The notes beneath the pieces are model-generated. The model was not told where the DNA came from. It made no database searches and saw only the letters and a program-made list of their open reading frames with translations. A stretch of 64,000 bases of DNA, taken from the NCBI RefSeq assembly GCF_000745855.1, contig NZ_KN050767.1, positions 1-64,000 on the forward strand. The letters run 5' to 3'. This DNA comes from Xenophilus azovorans DSM 13620 (GTDB lineage Bacteria; Pseudomonadota; Gammaproteobacteria; Burkholderiales; Burkholderiaceae_C). The position numbers were made by a program, and so were the translations under genes. Positions 17,780-26,025 of this stretch are shown one piece after another (positions within the stretch are counted from its first letter, which is position 1; the number at the start of each line of letters is the position of its first letter).

Positions 17780-20700
17780 TCACATGTTCAGCACCGTCAC
17801 GGCCGGGCCGACGGTGACGGAGCGGTTGATGACGCCGGTGGACGGTGCCGTGACCGTGTAGCCGACGTTGGCGGCCCAGGGCGTGTTGCCGGTGACGCCG
17901 GCCGCGCCGGCCATCACGCCGCCGGTGGTGCGGACGGTGCCGGTGGTCATGCCCACGCCCGCCGTCGACTGGTTGCCCACGATGGTGACGACGCCGGCGA
18001 TGGCGCCGCGGTTGATGACCGAGTTGGACACGCCGCCGGCCATGGCCGTTCCCCGGTTGCCCGCGATCACCACGGCGCCGGTCATCACGCCGCGGTTGAC
18101 CAGCGAGTTGACCGTGCCGCCCTGCACCGCCGTGCCCTGGTTGCCTGCGATGGTCACGCTGCCGGTCATCAGCCCGCGGTTGTCCACGCTGTTGACGGTG
18201 CCGCCGCCGTTGGTGGTGCCGCGGTTGCCGACGATCGCGATGTTGCTGGCGACGATGTTGCCGGTGCGGCTGTTGCGCACGCTGTTGACCGTGCCGCCGC
18301 GGGCCGTGCCGCTGTTGCCGGCGATCACGATGTTGCTGCCGCCGATGCGGCCCTCGTTGTGCACCGAGTTGGCCACGCCGCCGCTGTCGGCGCTGCCCTG
18401 GTTGCCCAGGATGGTGATCTGCCCGCCGGCGATGGTGCCGCCGTTGACCACGCTGTTGATCGTGCCGCCGCCGCGCGCGCTGCCGCGGTTGCCGACGATG
18501 GCGATGCGGCTGCCGCCGATCGAGCCGCCGTTGTCCACCCCGTTGGCCGTGCCCTTGCCCGACACGCTGCCCTGGTTGCCGGTGATGGCGATCTGCGAGC
18601 CGGCGATGTGGCCGCTCTTGCGGTTGCGCACGCTTGCCGCGGCGGCATCGCCGTCGTCGGCCTGCGCGCCGCTGCGGTTGGCCGCGATCGAGAGCTGCGA
18701 GCCGTCGATGCGCCCCTCGTCGAGCACGCTGTTGGCCAGCGCCGTCTTGCCGTCGCGGGTGCGCACCTCGTCCGCGCTGTTGCCGGCGATGGTGGCGTGC
18801 ACGCCCTGCGCCGAGCCGTCGTTGTCGACCATGAAGCTGTTGGCCAGCGCCACGCCCTTCTCGGCCGTGACGCGCAAGGCCGTGTTGCCCATCAGTTGCA
18901 GGCTGCCGGCGCGCAGCGCACCCATCACCTGCACCGCGTTGGCGCTGGCGTAGCCCACGCCGCGGTCGATGACGGCGTGGCCGGCGAAGGTGCCTTCCTT
19001 GCCTTCGCTGGTCACGTTCTCGGCGCGGTTGTCCGACAGCGTGATGGGCGTGCCCTGCACCTCGCCCCGCCCGTTGATGGCCAGGGCGTTGGCGTTGACG
19101 CGGCCGCCGTCGGCGTTGAGCGACTGCGCCGTGTTCTCGCGGATGGCGACCGGCGAGCCCGAGAGCCGCACGCCGTTCTCGCCCTCGAGGTAGACGCCGT
19201 TGGCCACCAGGATGCCGTTCTTGGCCGAGCCGATGCCGGCCACCTGGCCGTACACGCCGCCGGTACGCACGTCGTCGGCCCGGTTGCCGCTGAGGGTGAT
19301 GGGGCTGCCGCTGATGCCCGCATCGCGGTAGGCGCCCAGCGCGTTGACCAGCGCCGTGCCGCCGATGGCCGCGACCTGCGTGGCGCGGTTGTCGCTGACG
19401 TTCAGCGGCGAGCCGCTGTCGACGCGGCTGTTCTCGTACAGCACCACCGCGTTGGTCGCGGCGCGGGCGACGCTCTCTTCGCTGAAGGCCTTGCCGGGGC
19501 CGGCCATCGAGCTGGCGCCGGTGGACACCTGCGAGGCGGTGTTGCCCGCCACGCGCGTGGCGGCCGACAGCGTCGAGCCCGCCCCTTCGCCGCGTTCCAC
19601 GCTCACGCTGTTGGCGACCAGCCTGCCGCCCTGCGCCGACAGGTCGGTGGCGGTGTTGTCGGCGAGCGAGACCGAGGAGGCGTCTACCGTGGAGCCGAAC
19701 ACGCCGAGGCTGTTGGCCAGCGCCATCGCGTTCTGCTTCGACGAGAACAGCAGCCCGCCGGCGGCGCTGCCCTCGAAGCCGTTCGACTGGACGTTGCGCG
19801 CGGTGTTGCCGGTGATGGAGATGCGCCCGTTGCGCATCGTGGCGCTGCTCAGCAACGCGCTGTTCGCCGCCGCCAGGCCGCCGGAGCCGCGCACGCCGTG
19901 CGCCTCGTTGTCGCTCAGCGTGGCGGGCGTGCCCTCCAGCGTGGAGCGCGCATCCAGCACCAGGCTGTTGGCCAGCGAGCGGCCGTTGCGCTCGAACTGG
20001 CCGACGGCGCCGCCGACCAGGCTGGCGCTGCCGCCGGAGGTGCTGACGTCGCTCGCCACGTTGCGCGAGAGCGTGGCGTTGCTGTTGCGCGCGGTCGAGT
20101 CCTGCAGCCAGATGCTGTTGGCGGCCGCGGCGCCGCCCACGGCGTGCACCCGCTGCGCGCGGTTGTCGGCGAGCGTGTGGCGCGCGCCGCTCGCCACCTC
20201 GCTGCCCTGGATCGAGACGCTGTTGGCCAGTGCCGCCGCGCTGGCCTTCACGTCCGCCAGCGCGCCCATCAGCAGCGAGCCCTCGCCGCCATTGGCCGTC
20301 ACGTCCTGCGCGCGGTTGCCGGTGAAGCGGGCGCGGTACTGCTGCAGCCCGCCGCCCTGCACGTCACCCACGTTGAGGCTGTTGGCCAGCGCGGTGCCGC
20401 CGAGCGACTGCAGGCCGTCGGCCTCGTTGCGCTGGTGATCGACGCGCGCGCCCTGCAGGCGGCTGTTGGACAGCAGCACCGCGTTGGCGGCGGAGGTGCC
20501 CGTGAGGTCCGCCTGGGCCAGCACGCCCGCGCCGAGCGCGCCGGAGCCGCCGCCGGAGCGCACGTTGCGCCCGGTGTTGTCGGTCTGCGCGATGCGGCTG
20601 TCCTCCACCGTGCTGCGCGAGGCGGTGACCGCATTGGCCAGCGCCGATCCGCCGATGGACTGCAGGCCCTGCGCCGTGTTGCGCGTGCTGAGGAATTCGA

Positions 20701-21265
20701 GCTGCCGCAGGTCGGTCTGGTCGGCCAGCAAGCTGTTGCCCGAGGCCCGGCCCGGCAGCTGCGCCGAGACGATCGCGCCCGCGGCCAGCGAACCCTGGCC
20801 GCCGTAGGCGTCGATGTCGCGCGCCGTGTTGTCGGTGATGCGGATGCGGCTGGAAGAGAGTTCGCGCCGGCCGTCGCCGCCCGAGATCAGGGCGCTGTTG
20901 GCGCTGGCCACGCCGCCGACGGCGTTGACGAAGCCCTGGACCTGGTTGTTCAGCACGTCGACGCGCGTGCTGTCGATGTTCAGTGCGGACAGGCCGATGG
21001 TGTTGGCCTGCGCCGTGGAGACGACGGACAGCGAGCCCGCCATGCCGGCCAGCGCCGACACCTTGCCGCCCGAGGCGGTGATGCGCGCCGGCGCGCGGTT
21101 GCCGGCCGAGGTGGCGCGCGTGTCGCCCTTGACGTCGCTGCCGGGGCTGCTCTTGCCCCAGTCCGGACCGTGCAGCACGATCTCCTGGGCCACCGACGTG
21201 ACGGTCGTCGCCGAGGCGAAGCCGATCACGATCAGCGACGCCAGCGTCTTTTTCCTGAGTTCCAT
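17780..21265 (-). CDS. giant repeat-rich exported adhesin/fibre protein
   Basis: 1161 aa, signal peptide at residues 1-29 (cut near TSVAQE). Residues about 50-870 consist of some 20 units of the form DNxAxxV-x4-GG...ANS(V/L), alternating a long version (with an extra GxGSLxxGA segment after the glycines) and a short one. Residues about 875-1110 hold eight tighter units of 28-31 aa (VGNRGSARGGGTINSVVN and kin), followed by a short unique tail. There are no cysteines. Such Asn/Gly ladders usually fold as stacked beta-solenoids or amyloid-like fibres. The same unit appears singly in the neighbouring 119-aa protein. An ATG at 21265 starts MELRKK; a TTG nine bases earlier has a better-spaced GGGAG and is possible. 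Likely exported by the CsgG-like pore encoded downstream. Confidence 0.85.
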   Translation of the reverse strand: MELRKKTLASLIVIGFASATTVTSVAQEIVLHGPDWGKSSPGSDVKGDTRATSAGNRAPARITASGGKVSALAGMAGSLSVVSTAQANTIGLSALNIDSTRVDVLNNQVQGFVNAVGGVASANSALISGGDGRRELSSSRIRITDNTARDIDAYGGQGSLAAGAIVSAQLPGRASGNSLLADQTDLRQLEFLSTRNTAQGLQSIGGSALANAVTASRSTVEDSRIAQTDNTGRNVRSGGGSGALGAGVLAQADLTGTSAANAVLLSNSRLQGARVDHQRNEADGLQSLGGTALANSLNVGDVQGGGLQQYRARFTGNRAQDVTANGGEGSLLMGALADVKASAAALANSVSIQGSEVASGARHTLADNRAQRVHAVGGAAAANSIWLQDSTARNSNATLSRNVASDVSTSGGSASLVGGAVGQFERNGRSLANSLVLDARSTLEGTPATLSDNEAHGVRGSGGLAAANSALLSSATMRNGRISITGNTARNVQSNGFEGSAAGGLLFSSKQNAMALANSLGVFGSTVDASSVSLADNTATDLSAQGGRLVANSVSVERGEGAGSTLSAATRVAGNTASQVSTGASSMAGPGKAFSEESVARAATNAVVLYENSRVDSGSPLNVSDNRATQVAAIGGTALVNALGAYRDAGISGSPITLSGNRADDVRTGGVYGQVAGIGSAKNGILVANGVYLEGENGVRLSGSPVAIRENTAQSLNADGGRVNANALAINGRGEVQGTPITLSDNRAENVTSEGKEGTFAGHAVIDRGVGYASANAVQVMGALRAGSLQLMGNTALRVTAEKGVALANSFMVDNDGSAQGVHATIAGNSADEVRTRDGKTALANSVLDEGRIDGSQLSIAANRSGAQADDGDAAAASVRNRKSGHIAGSQIAITGNQGSVSGKGTANGVDNGGSIGGSRIAIVGNRGSARGGGTINSVVNGGTIAGGQITILGNQGSADSGGVANSVHNEGRIGGSNIVIAGNSGTARGGTVNSVRNSRTGNIVASNIAIVGNRGTTNGGGTVNSVDNRGLMTGSVTIAGNQGTAVQGGTVNSLVNRGVMTGAVVIAGNRGTAMAGGVSNSVINRGAIAGVVTIVGNQSTAGVGMTTGTVRTTGGVMAGAAGVTGNTPWAANVGYTVTAPSTGVINRSVTVGPAVTVLNM

Positions 21266-21308
21266 GGGCAGCAAGGCGATCTCCCGCGCGTCGGTGTCTG
21301 GGTTCGAC

Positions 21309-21333
21309 CCCGGTGCGCCCGCGGCGCACCGGG
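21309..21333 (-). other. strong intercistronic hairpin
   Basis: A perfect 10-bp inverted repeat (CCCGGTGCGC 21309-21318, GCGCACCGGG 21324-21333) with a 5-base loop lies in the 118-bp gap between the 119-aa gene and the adhesin gene. No T-tract follows, so it is more likely an RNA-stabilising or partial-termination stem that lets the upstream gene be expressed more strongly than the adhesin. Confidence 0.6.
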
Positions 21334-21383
21334 AGGAAGCGCTGCCGCGGCCGGCCCGGCGGGCCCCGCGGCGGTCATCGGGC

Positions 21384-21743
21384 TTACTCGATGTTGACGC
21401 TGTTCACGTTGGCGACGGCGCCGCCCGAGGTGATGATGTTGTCGGCCGTGTTGTCGGTCAGGGTGATGCGGCTGTTCTTCACCGTCGAGCCCTTGATGTT
21501 CACGCTGTTCACGTTGGCCAGGGCGCTGGCCTCGATGTTCACGCCCTTGGCTGCCACCGAGCCGGAGCCGCCGCTGGTGATGACGTTGCTGGCCTTGTTG
21601 CCCGACAGCGTGATGCGGGTGTTTTCCACCGTCGAGCCCATCGAGCCCTTGCCGATGCCGGGGATGGCGACGGTCTGGGCGAAGACCGAGGCGCTGAAGG
21701 TGGCGACGAACGCGACGGCGCCGGCTGCGATGAGTTTCTTCAT
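21384..21743 (-). CDS. 119-aa secreted repeat protein (putative fibre subunit)
   Basis: 119 aa with a signal peptide (MKKLIAAGAVAFVATFSASVFAQ) and two repeats. The first is the long type (STVENTRITLSGNKASNV then TSGGSGSVAAKG and ANVNSVNI). The second is the short type (STVKNSRITLTDNTADNI then TSGGAVANVNSVNI). This long-short pair is the building block repeated about nine times in the 1161-aa protein. AAGGAG precedes the ATG at 21743. As first gene behind the promoter region it is likely the most highly expressed product, like a major fibre subunit. It is not the CsgA sequence family, although the Asn/Gly ladder is similar in kind. Confidence 0.8.
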   Translation of the reverse strand: MKKLIAAGAVAFVATFSASVFAQTVAIPGIGKGSMGSTVENTRITLSGNKASNVITSGGSGSVAAKGVNIEASALANVNSVNIKGSTVKNSRITLTDNTADNIITSGGAVANVNSVNIE

Positions 21744-21843
21744 GTGTTCACTCCTTGAGGGATGCGAGGAAAGGGATTGAGAAACGCAGTCCGGTGCGGA
21801 CCACGGGACGCAATCTAGCCAGCCCTCATGACAGTTCGCCACC

Positions 21844-21884
21844 AAGATGTAAACCGGTGTTCGATAGACATTCACTTACATCTT
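21844..21884. promoter_or_regulatory. inverted repeat operator candidate upstream of the fibre locus
   Basis: A perfect 9-bp inverted repeat, AAGATGTAA (21844-21852) and TTACATCTT (21876-21884), has half-site centres 32 bp apart, close to three helical turns. It lies about 100-140 bp upstream of the 119-aa gene start. It could bind a dimeric activator or looped repressor; the regulator is not encoded next to it. Confidence 0.55.
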
Positions 21885-21906
21885 GCTGTCGTCAACACCG
21901 AATCGC

Positions 21907-21920
21907 GTGACGAAAGTCAC
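21907..21920. promoter_or_regulatory. CRP/FNR-like palindrome GTGAC-N4-GTCAC
   Basis: GTGACGAAAGTCAC has the form GTGA-N6-TCAC, which fits the half-sites of CRP/FNR-type regulators. It lies about 165 bp upstream of the 119-aa gene and 330 bp upstream of the divergent lipoprotein gene. One short palindrome can occur by chance, so confidence is modest. Confidence 0.4.
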
Positions 21921-22029
21921 TTCGGTTTTCATGGTGGGTGAGCGGCCACCCTCACGCGCGGCCTCCTCATCCGGTGGGACGAGTCGCCAGAAAACCAATA
22001 CTTAAGTATCTTTTTTGCGCACACATGCG

Positions 22030-22048
22030 GCCCGAATCCGGGCTTTTT
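22030..22048 (+). terminator. orphan rho-independent terminator in intergenic region
   Basis: On the plus strand GCCCG-AATC-CGGGC is followed at once by TTTTT. No coding gene on the plus strand ends here, so it may end a short untranslated transcript (small RNA or leader) made from the A+T-rich region upstream, or act as an attenuator before the lipoprotein gene at 22247. Confidence 0.45.
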
Positions 22049-22246
22049 GCCGGTTCGATCCTGACTATCTCTGTCAACCGCCGGCGGACCCGATGCAACG
22101 AAAGTCCGCGCTCAGGAGTTCCTTTTTGAAAACAAAATCCAACAATTAAGACAGTTCGCGTGTGCGCCATGCAGGACGCGTCCGACAGGATTCGGCCTCT
22201 CGCCGGCCGACACTCGGGGCCGTTCCGACTGTCCCGTCCGCATCCC

Positions 22247-22873
22247 ATGCCTTGTTTTCGCTTCCCGTCTCTCCCCCATTTCCGCTTCCCCCGCCGCCTG
22301 GCCGCCGTCGCATCGACGGGCGCCGCGCTGCTGCTGGCCGCCTGCGGTGCGGACATCCGCTTTCCCGACGACGCAGACATCGCCAAGGCCCTGTCCGCCG
22401 ACTTCGCGCAGGACGCGGACAACGCCCGGGCGCGCGAGCTGGTGCGCACGCTGGGCGGCGAGACGGGCGCGCTGGACTACCGCATCCGGCAGGTGATCTG
22501 GCGCCAGGGCGCCTTCGAGGCCCGCTACGAGGTGAACCTGAAGATGGGCCAGGCCGGCAGCGCCAGCCTGCAGCAGCTCTACGCCACCATGGTCCCGAAG
22601 GACGAGGCGGCCAAGCTGCCGCAGCAGACGCTGCCGGCCTACGAGGAGTGGCTGAAGCAGCATGCGGCCACGCTGGAGAAGAGCGACGCGCAGCAGGCCG
22701 CGGCCCTGCGCGCCAGCCTGGACAACCTGGGCAAGTGCTACCGCGACGCCAAGGCCGGCGACAGCGTCGCGCTGATGACCGGGCTGGCCGCGCTGATCTC
22801 GCCGGCGCGCGACGGCTGGTTCGCGGAGCGGCTGCAGTCGCCCGCCGTGCGGCTGCACTGCCTGCCGCTGTAG
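22247..22873 (+). CDS. putative lipoprotein
   Basis: 208 aa from the ATG at 22247, which puts a basic n-region before a hydrophobic core and the lipobox LLLAAC at about residue 30. In-frame ATGs at 22160 and 22169 would give an unusually long leader, and none of the three has a clear ribosome site. The mature part is mainly helical and Ala/Gln-rich (LQQLYATMVPKDEAAKLPQQ). No family recognised. It is divergent from the fibre locus and could share its regulators. Confidence 0.7.
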   Translation: MPCFRFPSLPHFRFPRRLAAVASTGAALLLAACGADIRFPDDADIAKALSADFAQDADNARARELVRTLGGETGALDYRIRQVIWRQGAFEARYEVNLKMGQAGSASLQQLYATMVPKDEAAKLPQQTLPAYEEWLKQHAATLEKSDAQQAAALRASLDNLGKCYRDAKAGDSVALMTGLAALISPARDGWFAERLQSPAVRLHCLPL

Positions 22874-22880
22874 GGTCGGT

Positions 22881-24077
22881 TCAGCCCAGCAGCCCGCGCC
22901 CGGCCAGGTTGCGCATCAGCGCGCCGATGCCGAACGCCCAGCGCGGCGCCTGGTCGGCGTGCACCACGCGGTTGACCAGCGCGCCCAGCTCCGGCGCCGA
23001 GATGGCGACGCGGTCGCCCACCACGTGGGTGAAGCCCTGGCCGGGGCCGTGGCGGTCCTGCGTGGGCGCGAACATGGTGCCCAGGAAGAGCATGAAGCCG
23101 TCGGGGTAGGCGTGGTGCGGGCCGATGGCCTGCGCCACCAGGTCGAGCGGGTCGCGGCTGATCTTCGCCAGCGAGCTGCTGCCCTCGAGCACGAAGCCTT
23201 CCGGCCCCTCGACCTTCAGGCCCACGGTGATGCGGCGCACCGCGTCGATGCCGAAGTGCGCGTCGAACAGGCGGATGAAGGGCCCGATGGCGCAGGAGGC
23301 ATTGTTGTCCTTGGCCTTGCCCAGCAGCAGCGCGCTGCGGCCTTCCACGTCGCGCAGGTTCACGTCGTTGCCGAGCGCCGCGCCTTTGACGCGGCCACGG
23401 CTGTCCACGGCCAGCACGACCTCGGGCTCCGGGTTGTTCCAGGCCGACACGGGATGGATGCCGACGTCGGCGCCGGTGCCCACCGCGGCCAGCACCGGGG
23501 CCTTGGTGAAAATCTCGGCGTCGGGGCCGATGCCCACTTCCAGGTACTGCGACCAGGCGCCCTGCGCGATCAGCAGTTCCTTGACCTGCGCGGCCTGCGC
23601 CGAGCCGGGCACGATGCCGGCCAGGTTGTCGCCCAGCACGCCGGCCAGGCCCGCACGGATGGCCTCGGCCCGGGAGGCGTCGCCGCGCGCCTGCTCCTCG
23701 ATCACGCGCTCCAGCAGGCTGGCGACGAAGGTGACGCCGCTGGCCTTGACGGCCTGCAGGTCGCACGGCGCCAGCAGCCAGGGGCGGGAAGCGTCCTGTG
23801 CGGCGGCCTCGCTGTTGCGCAGCGCGTCGGCCAGGCCGGCGATGCGCGGCGCCGTGCCGTCGTCCAGCGCGCGGCGCACCGCGTCGGCGGGCGCTTCGGC
23901 CTCCAGCAGCTCGCTCGCGGTGGGCGCGAGGCGCGAGAGGTCGTGCAGCGCGTCGCCGCGCACGGCGACCGGCACCGGCCCCACGCCGGGCTGCCACAGG
24001 CGCCCGACCAGCATCGCGCGGGCGGCGTCCTGCGGCAGGTGGGCGGCGGGGTCGGTGAAGGCGGGGGCGGCGGGCAT
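22881..24077 (-). CDS. fumarylacetoacetate hydrolase family protein
   Basis: 398 aa with a FAH-type fold in the C-terminal two thirds. Visible features are EVGIGPDAEIFTKAPVLAAVG, the metal-ligand-like NNPEPEVVLAVDS and DNNASCAIGPFIRLFD. The length and the N-terminal leader domain resemble the AraD1 (2-keto-3-deoxy-acid dehydratase-like) group within the superfamily rather than simple FAH hydrolases. No sugar catabolism genes are adjacent, so the substrate is not clear. Converges with the lipoprotein gene across seven bases. Confidence 0.85.
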   Translation of the reverse strand: MPAAPAFTDPAAHLPQDAARAMLVGRLWQPGVGPVPVAVRGDALHDLSRLAPTASELLEAEAPADAVRRALDDGTAPRIAGLADALRNSEAAAQDASRPWLLAPCDLQAVKASGVTFVASLLERVIEEQARGDASRAEAIRAGLAGVLGDNLAGIVPGSAQAAQVKELLIAQGAWSQYLEVGIGPDAEIFTKAPVLAAVGTGADVGIHPVSAWNNPEPEVVLAVDSRGRVKGAALGNDVNLRDVEGRSALLLGKAKDNNASCAIGPFIRLFDAHFGIDAVRRITVGLKVEGPEGFVLEGSSSLAKISRDPLDLVAQAIGPHHAYPDGFMLFLGTMFAPTQDRHGPGQGFTHVVGDRVAISAPELGALVNRVVHADQAPRWAFGIGALMRNLAGRGLLG

Positions 24078-24121
24078 GCGGTGTCTCCTTGTTGGATGAA
24101 AAGCGCGATGTGGGAGTGTCG

Positions 24122-25045
24122 CTAGAACACCGACAGCCCGGTACGCGCGGCGAACATCTCCAGTGCCTTCATGCCCAGCAGCGAGTTACCCGTCGCGTCG
24201 AGCGCGGGCGACCACACGGCCAGCGTCAGCCGGTCGGGCACCACGGCGACGATGCCGCCGCCCACGCCGCTCTTGCAGGGCAGGCCGATGCGGAAGGCGA
24301 AGTCGCCCGCCGCGTCGTAGGTGCCGCAGGTGAGCATCAGCGCGTTGATGCGGCGCGCCTGGCGCTCTGTCACCACGTTCTCGCCGACGTCGAAGGGATG
24401 CACGCCGTCGCGGCACAGGTAGCCGGCGGCGCGGGCGAGCTGCAGGCAGCTCATCGACAGCGCGCACTGGTGGAAGTACAGGTCCAGCACGGCGCCCACG
24501 TCGTGGTCGAGCTTGCCGAAGCTCTTCATGAAGTTGGCCAGCGCGACGTTGCGGAAACCCGTGGACGCTTCCGAGGCCGCGACCTCGCGGTCGAAGTCCA
24601 CCGGCTCGCCGGCCAGGTGGCTCATGAAGCCGGCCAGCGAGCCCTTCGCGTCGCCGCCGTAGAGGCTCACGATGCGGTCGGCCACGGCGATGGCGCCGGC
24701 ATTGATGAAGGGGTTGCGCGGCTTGCCGTGCTCGCTCTCGAGCTGCACCAGCGAGTTGAACGGGTTGCCCGAGGGCTCGCGGCCGATGCGCTCCCACAGC
24801 GCCGCCTCGGGCAGGTGGCGCATCGCCAGCGTCAGCGTGAAGAGCTTGGAGATGCTCTGGATCGAGAAGGGCGTACGGCCGTCGCCGGCGGCCGCCTCCT
24901 CGCCCTCGCGGGTGCGCAGCGCGATGCCGAAGCGCCGCGCGTCGACCCGTGCCAGCGCGGGGATGTAGCGGGCCACCTCGCCCTCGCGGCCCGCCTCGGG
25001 CGCCAGGGCTTCGGCGATGTCGTCGAGCACGGTCTGGAAGTTCAT
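24122..25045 (-). CDS. glsA: glutaminase
   Basis: 307-aa glutaminase of the GlsA/YbaS family (serine beta-lactamase-like fold), converting glutamine to glutamate and ammonia. The catalytic SISK motif (SIQSISKLFTLTLAM), the tyrosine/asparagine sites (NPFINAGAIAV) and the C-terminal KSGVGGGIVAVVPD are present, and the length is standard. Its ATG overlaps the stop of the EamA transporter gene (ATGA), so the two are cotranscribed. Confidence 0.95.
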   Translation of the reverse strand: MNFQTVLDDIAEALAPEAGREGEVARYIPALARVDARRFGIALRTREGEEAAAGDGRTPFSIQSISKLFTLTLAMRHLPEAALWERIGREPSGNPFNSLVQLESEHGKPRNPFINAGAIAVADRIVSLYGGDAKGSLAGFMSHLAGEPVDFDREVAASEASTGFRNVALANFMKSFGKLDHDVGAVLDLYFHQCALSMSCLQLARAAGYLCRDGVHPFDVGENVVTERQARRINALMLTCGTYDAAGDFAFRIGLPCKSGVGGGIVAVVPDRLTLAVWSPALDATGNSLLGMKALEMFAARTGLSVF

Positions 25046-25956
25046 GCGGCGGCCTCCCGATTCGCGGCCACCCGCCGGTTCACCAGCACGATGCCCAGCG
25101 CCACGCCGGCCAGCGCCACGGCCAGCCGCAGCGTCAGCGGCTCGCCCAGCAGCGCCACGCCGAACACCAGCGCGAACAGCGGCGTGAGGAAGGTGAAGGA
25201 GGAGATGCGCGTGGCCGGGTAGTGGCGCAGCATCCAGACCCAGGCCAGGTAGCTGGCGAAGGCGCCGACCAGGGTCTGCAGCGCGATGGAGAACCAGGCG
25301 TAGGCGGAATAGTCCAGGCGCCACGCCTCGCCGCGCGCGACGGACGCGAAGGGAACGAGCACCGCCGTGACCGCCAGTTGGTAGAACAGCGTCTTCTCGG
25401 CGCTGGCCGTGGCCAGCCGGCTGGCGCGGATCACCAGCGTCGTCAGCCCCCACAGCACGCCGGCCGCCAGGGCCAGGGCATCGCCGTAGAGCTGCCCTTC
25501 CACCGGGTGGCCGAAGCTTTCGCTGAACGCGAGGAACACGGCCGCGAAGGCCACCGCCAGGCCGGCCCACTGCACGCCGCGCAGCCGCTCGACGGGCACC
25601 AGCCGCGGCAGCAGCAGCGCCACCCAGAACGGCGAGCTGTAGAGGAACACCGTCAGCCGCGAGGCGGTGGTGTGCTGCAGGCCCAGGTAGATGCACACGA
25701 ACTCGCCGGTGAACAGCAGCCCGGCCAGCAGGCCGCCGGGCAGCGTGCCGTCGCGCTCGAACAGCGGCACGCCGCGCCACAGGCACCACAGCCACAGCAG
25801 CAGCGTCGCGCCGCCCATGCGCAGCGCGGCCTGCCACATGGGCGGCACCTCGCCGACGGTGGTCTTGATAAGGATCTGCTGCAGGCCCCAGAAGGCGCAG
25901 CAGGCCACGAGCAGGGTGACGGCGCGGCCGTCGAGATGGTCTTTGCGGTCGGTCAT
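25042..25956 (-). CDS. DMT-superfamily (EamA) transporter
   Basis: 304 aa with ten hydrophobic helices arranged as two EamA halves (first half from ACCAFWGLQQILIK, second from AGVLWGLTTLVIRAS). These carriers usually export amino acids or other metabolites. Overlap with glsA suggests a link to glutamine or glutamate, but this is only a suggestion. Confidence 0.9.
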   Translation of the reverse strand: MTDRKDHLDGRAVTLLVACCAFWGLQQILIKTTVGEVPPMWQAALRMGGATLLLWLWCLWRGVPLFERDGTLPGGLLAGLLFTGEFVCIYLGLQHTTASRLTVFLYSSPFWVALLLPRLVPVERLRGVQWAGLAVAFAAVFLAFSESFGHPVEGQLYGDALALAAGVLWGLTTLVIRASRLATASAEKTLFYQLAVTAVLVPFASVARGEAWRLDYSAYAWFSIALQTLVGAFASYLAWVWMLRHYPATRISSFTFLTPLFALVFGVALLGEPLTLRLAVALAGVALGIVLVNRRVAANREAAA

Positions 25957-26025
25957 GCGGACGCGGGGCGCGGGCCCCGCCGGTCGTTGTTCTTCGGCGT
26001 TGTCGTCGTGGCGTGCCGGCCGTGC

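Larger units (their letters stand above)
21744..22246. other. 503-bp regulatory intergenic region
   Basis: This gap separates the repeat-protein locus (minus) from a divergent lipoprotein gene (plus). It is richer in A+T than the flanking genes, especially 21840-22160. It holds two palindromic sites (21844-21884 and 21907-21920) and a plus-strand terminator-like hairpin (22030-22048), listed separately. No open frame here looks like a gene, and no promoter hexamers can be assigned with confidence. Confidence 0.6.

Noticed and set aside
17780-21265. Tandem repeats that might suggest a CRISPR array
   Set aside because: The periodicity is at protein level in an open frame, unit lengths vary, and there are no near-identical direct DNA repeats with unique spacers.
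18359-21397. A 1012-codon open frame on the plus strand opposite the adhesin
   Set aside because: Antisense to a protein with signal peptide and regular repeats; the frame has no ribosome site or recognisable domain and its periodicity mirrors the adhesin's repeats.
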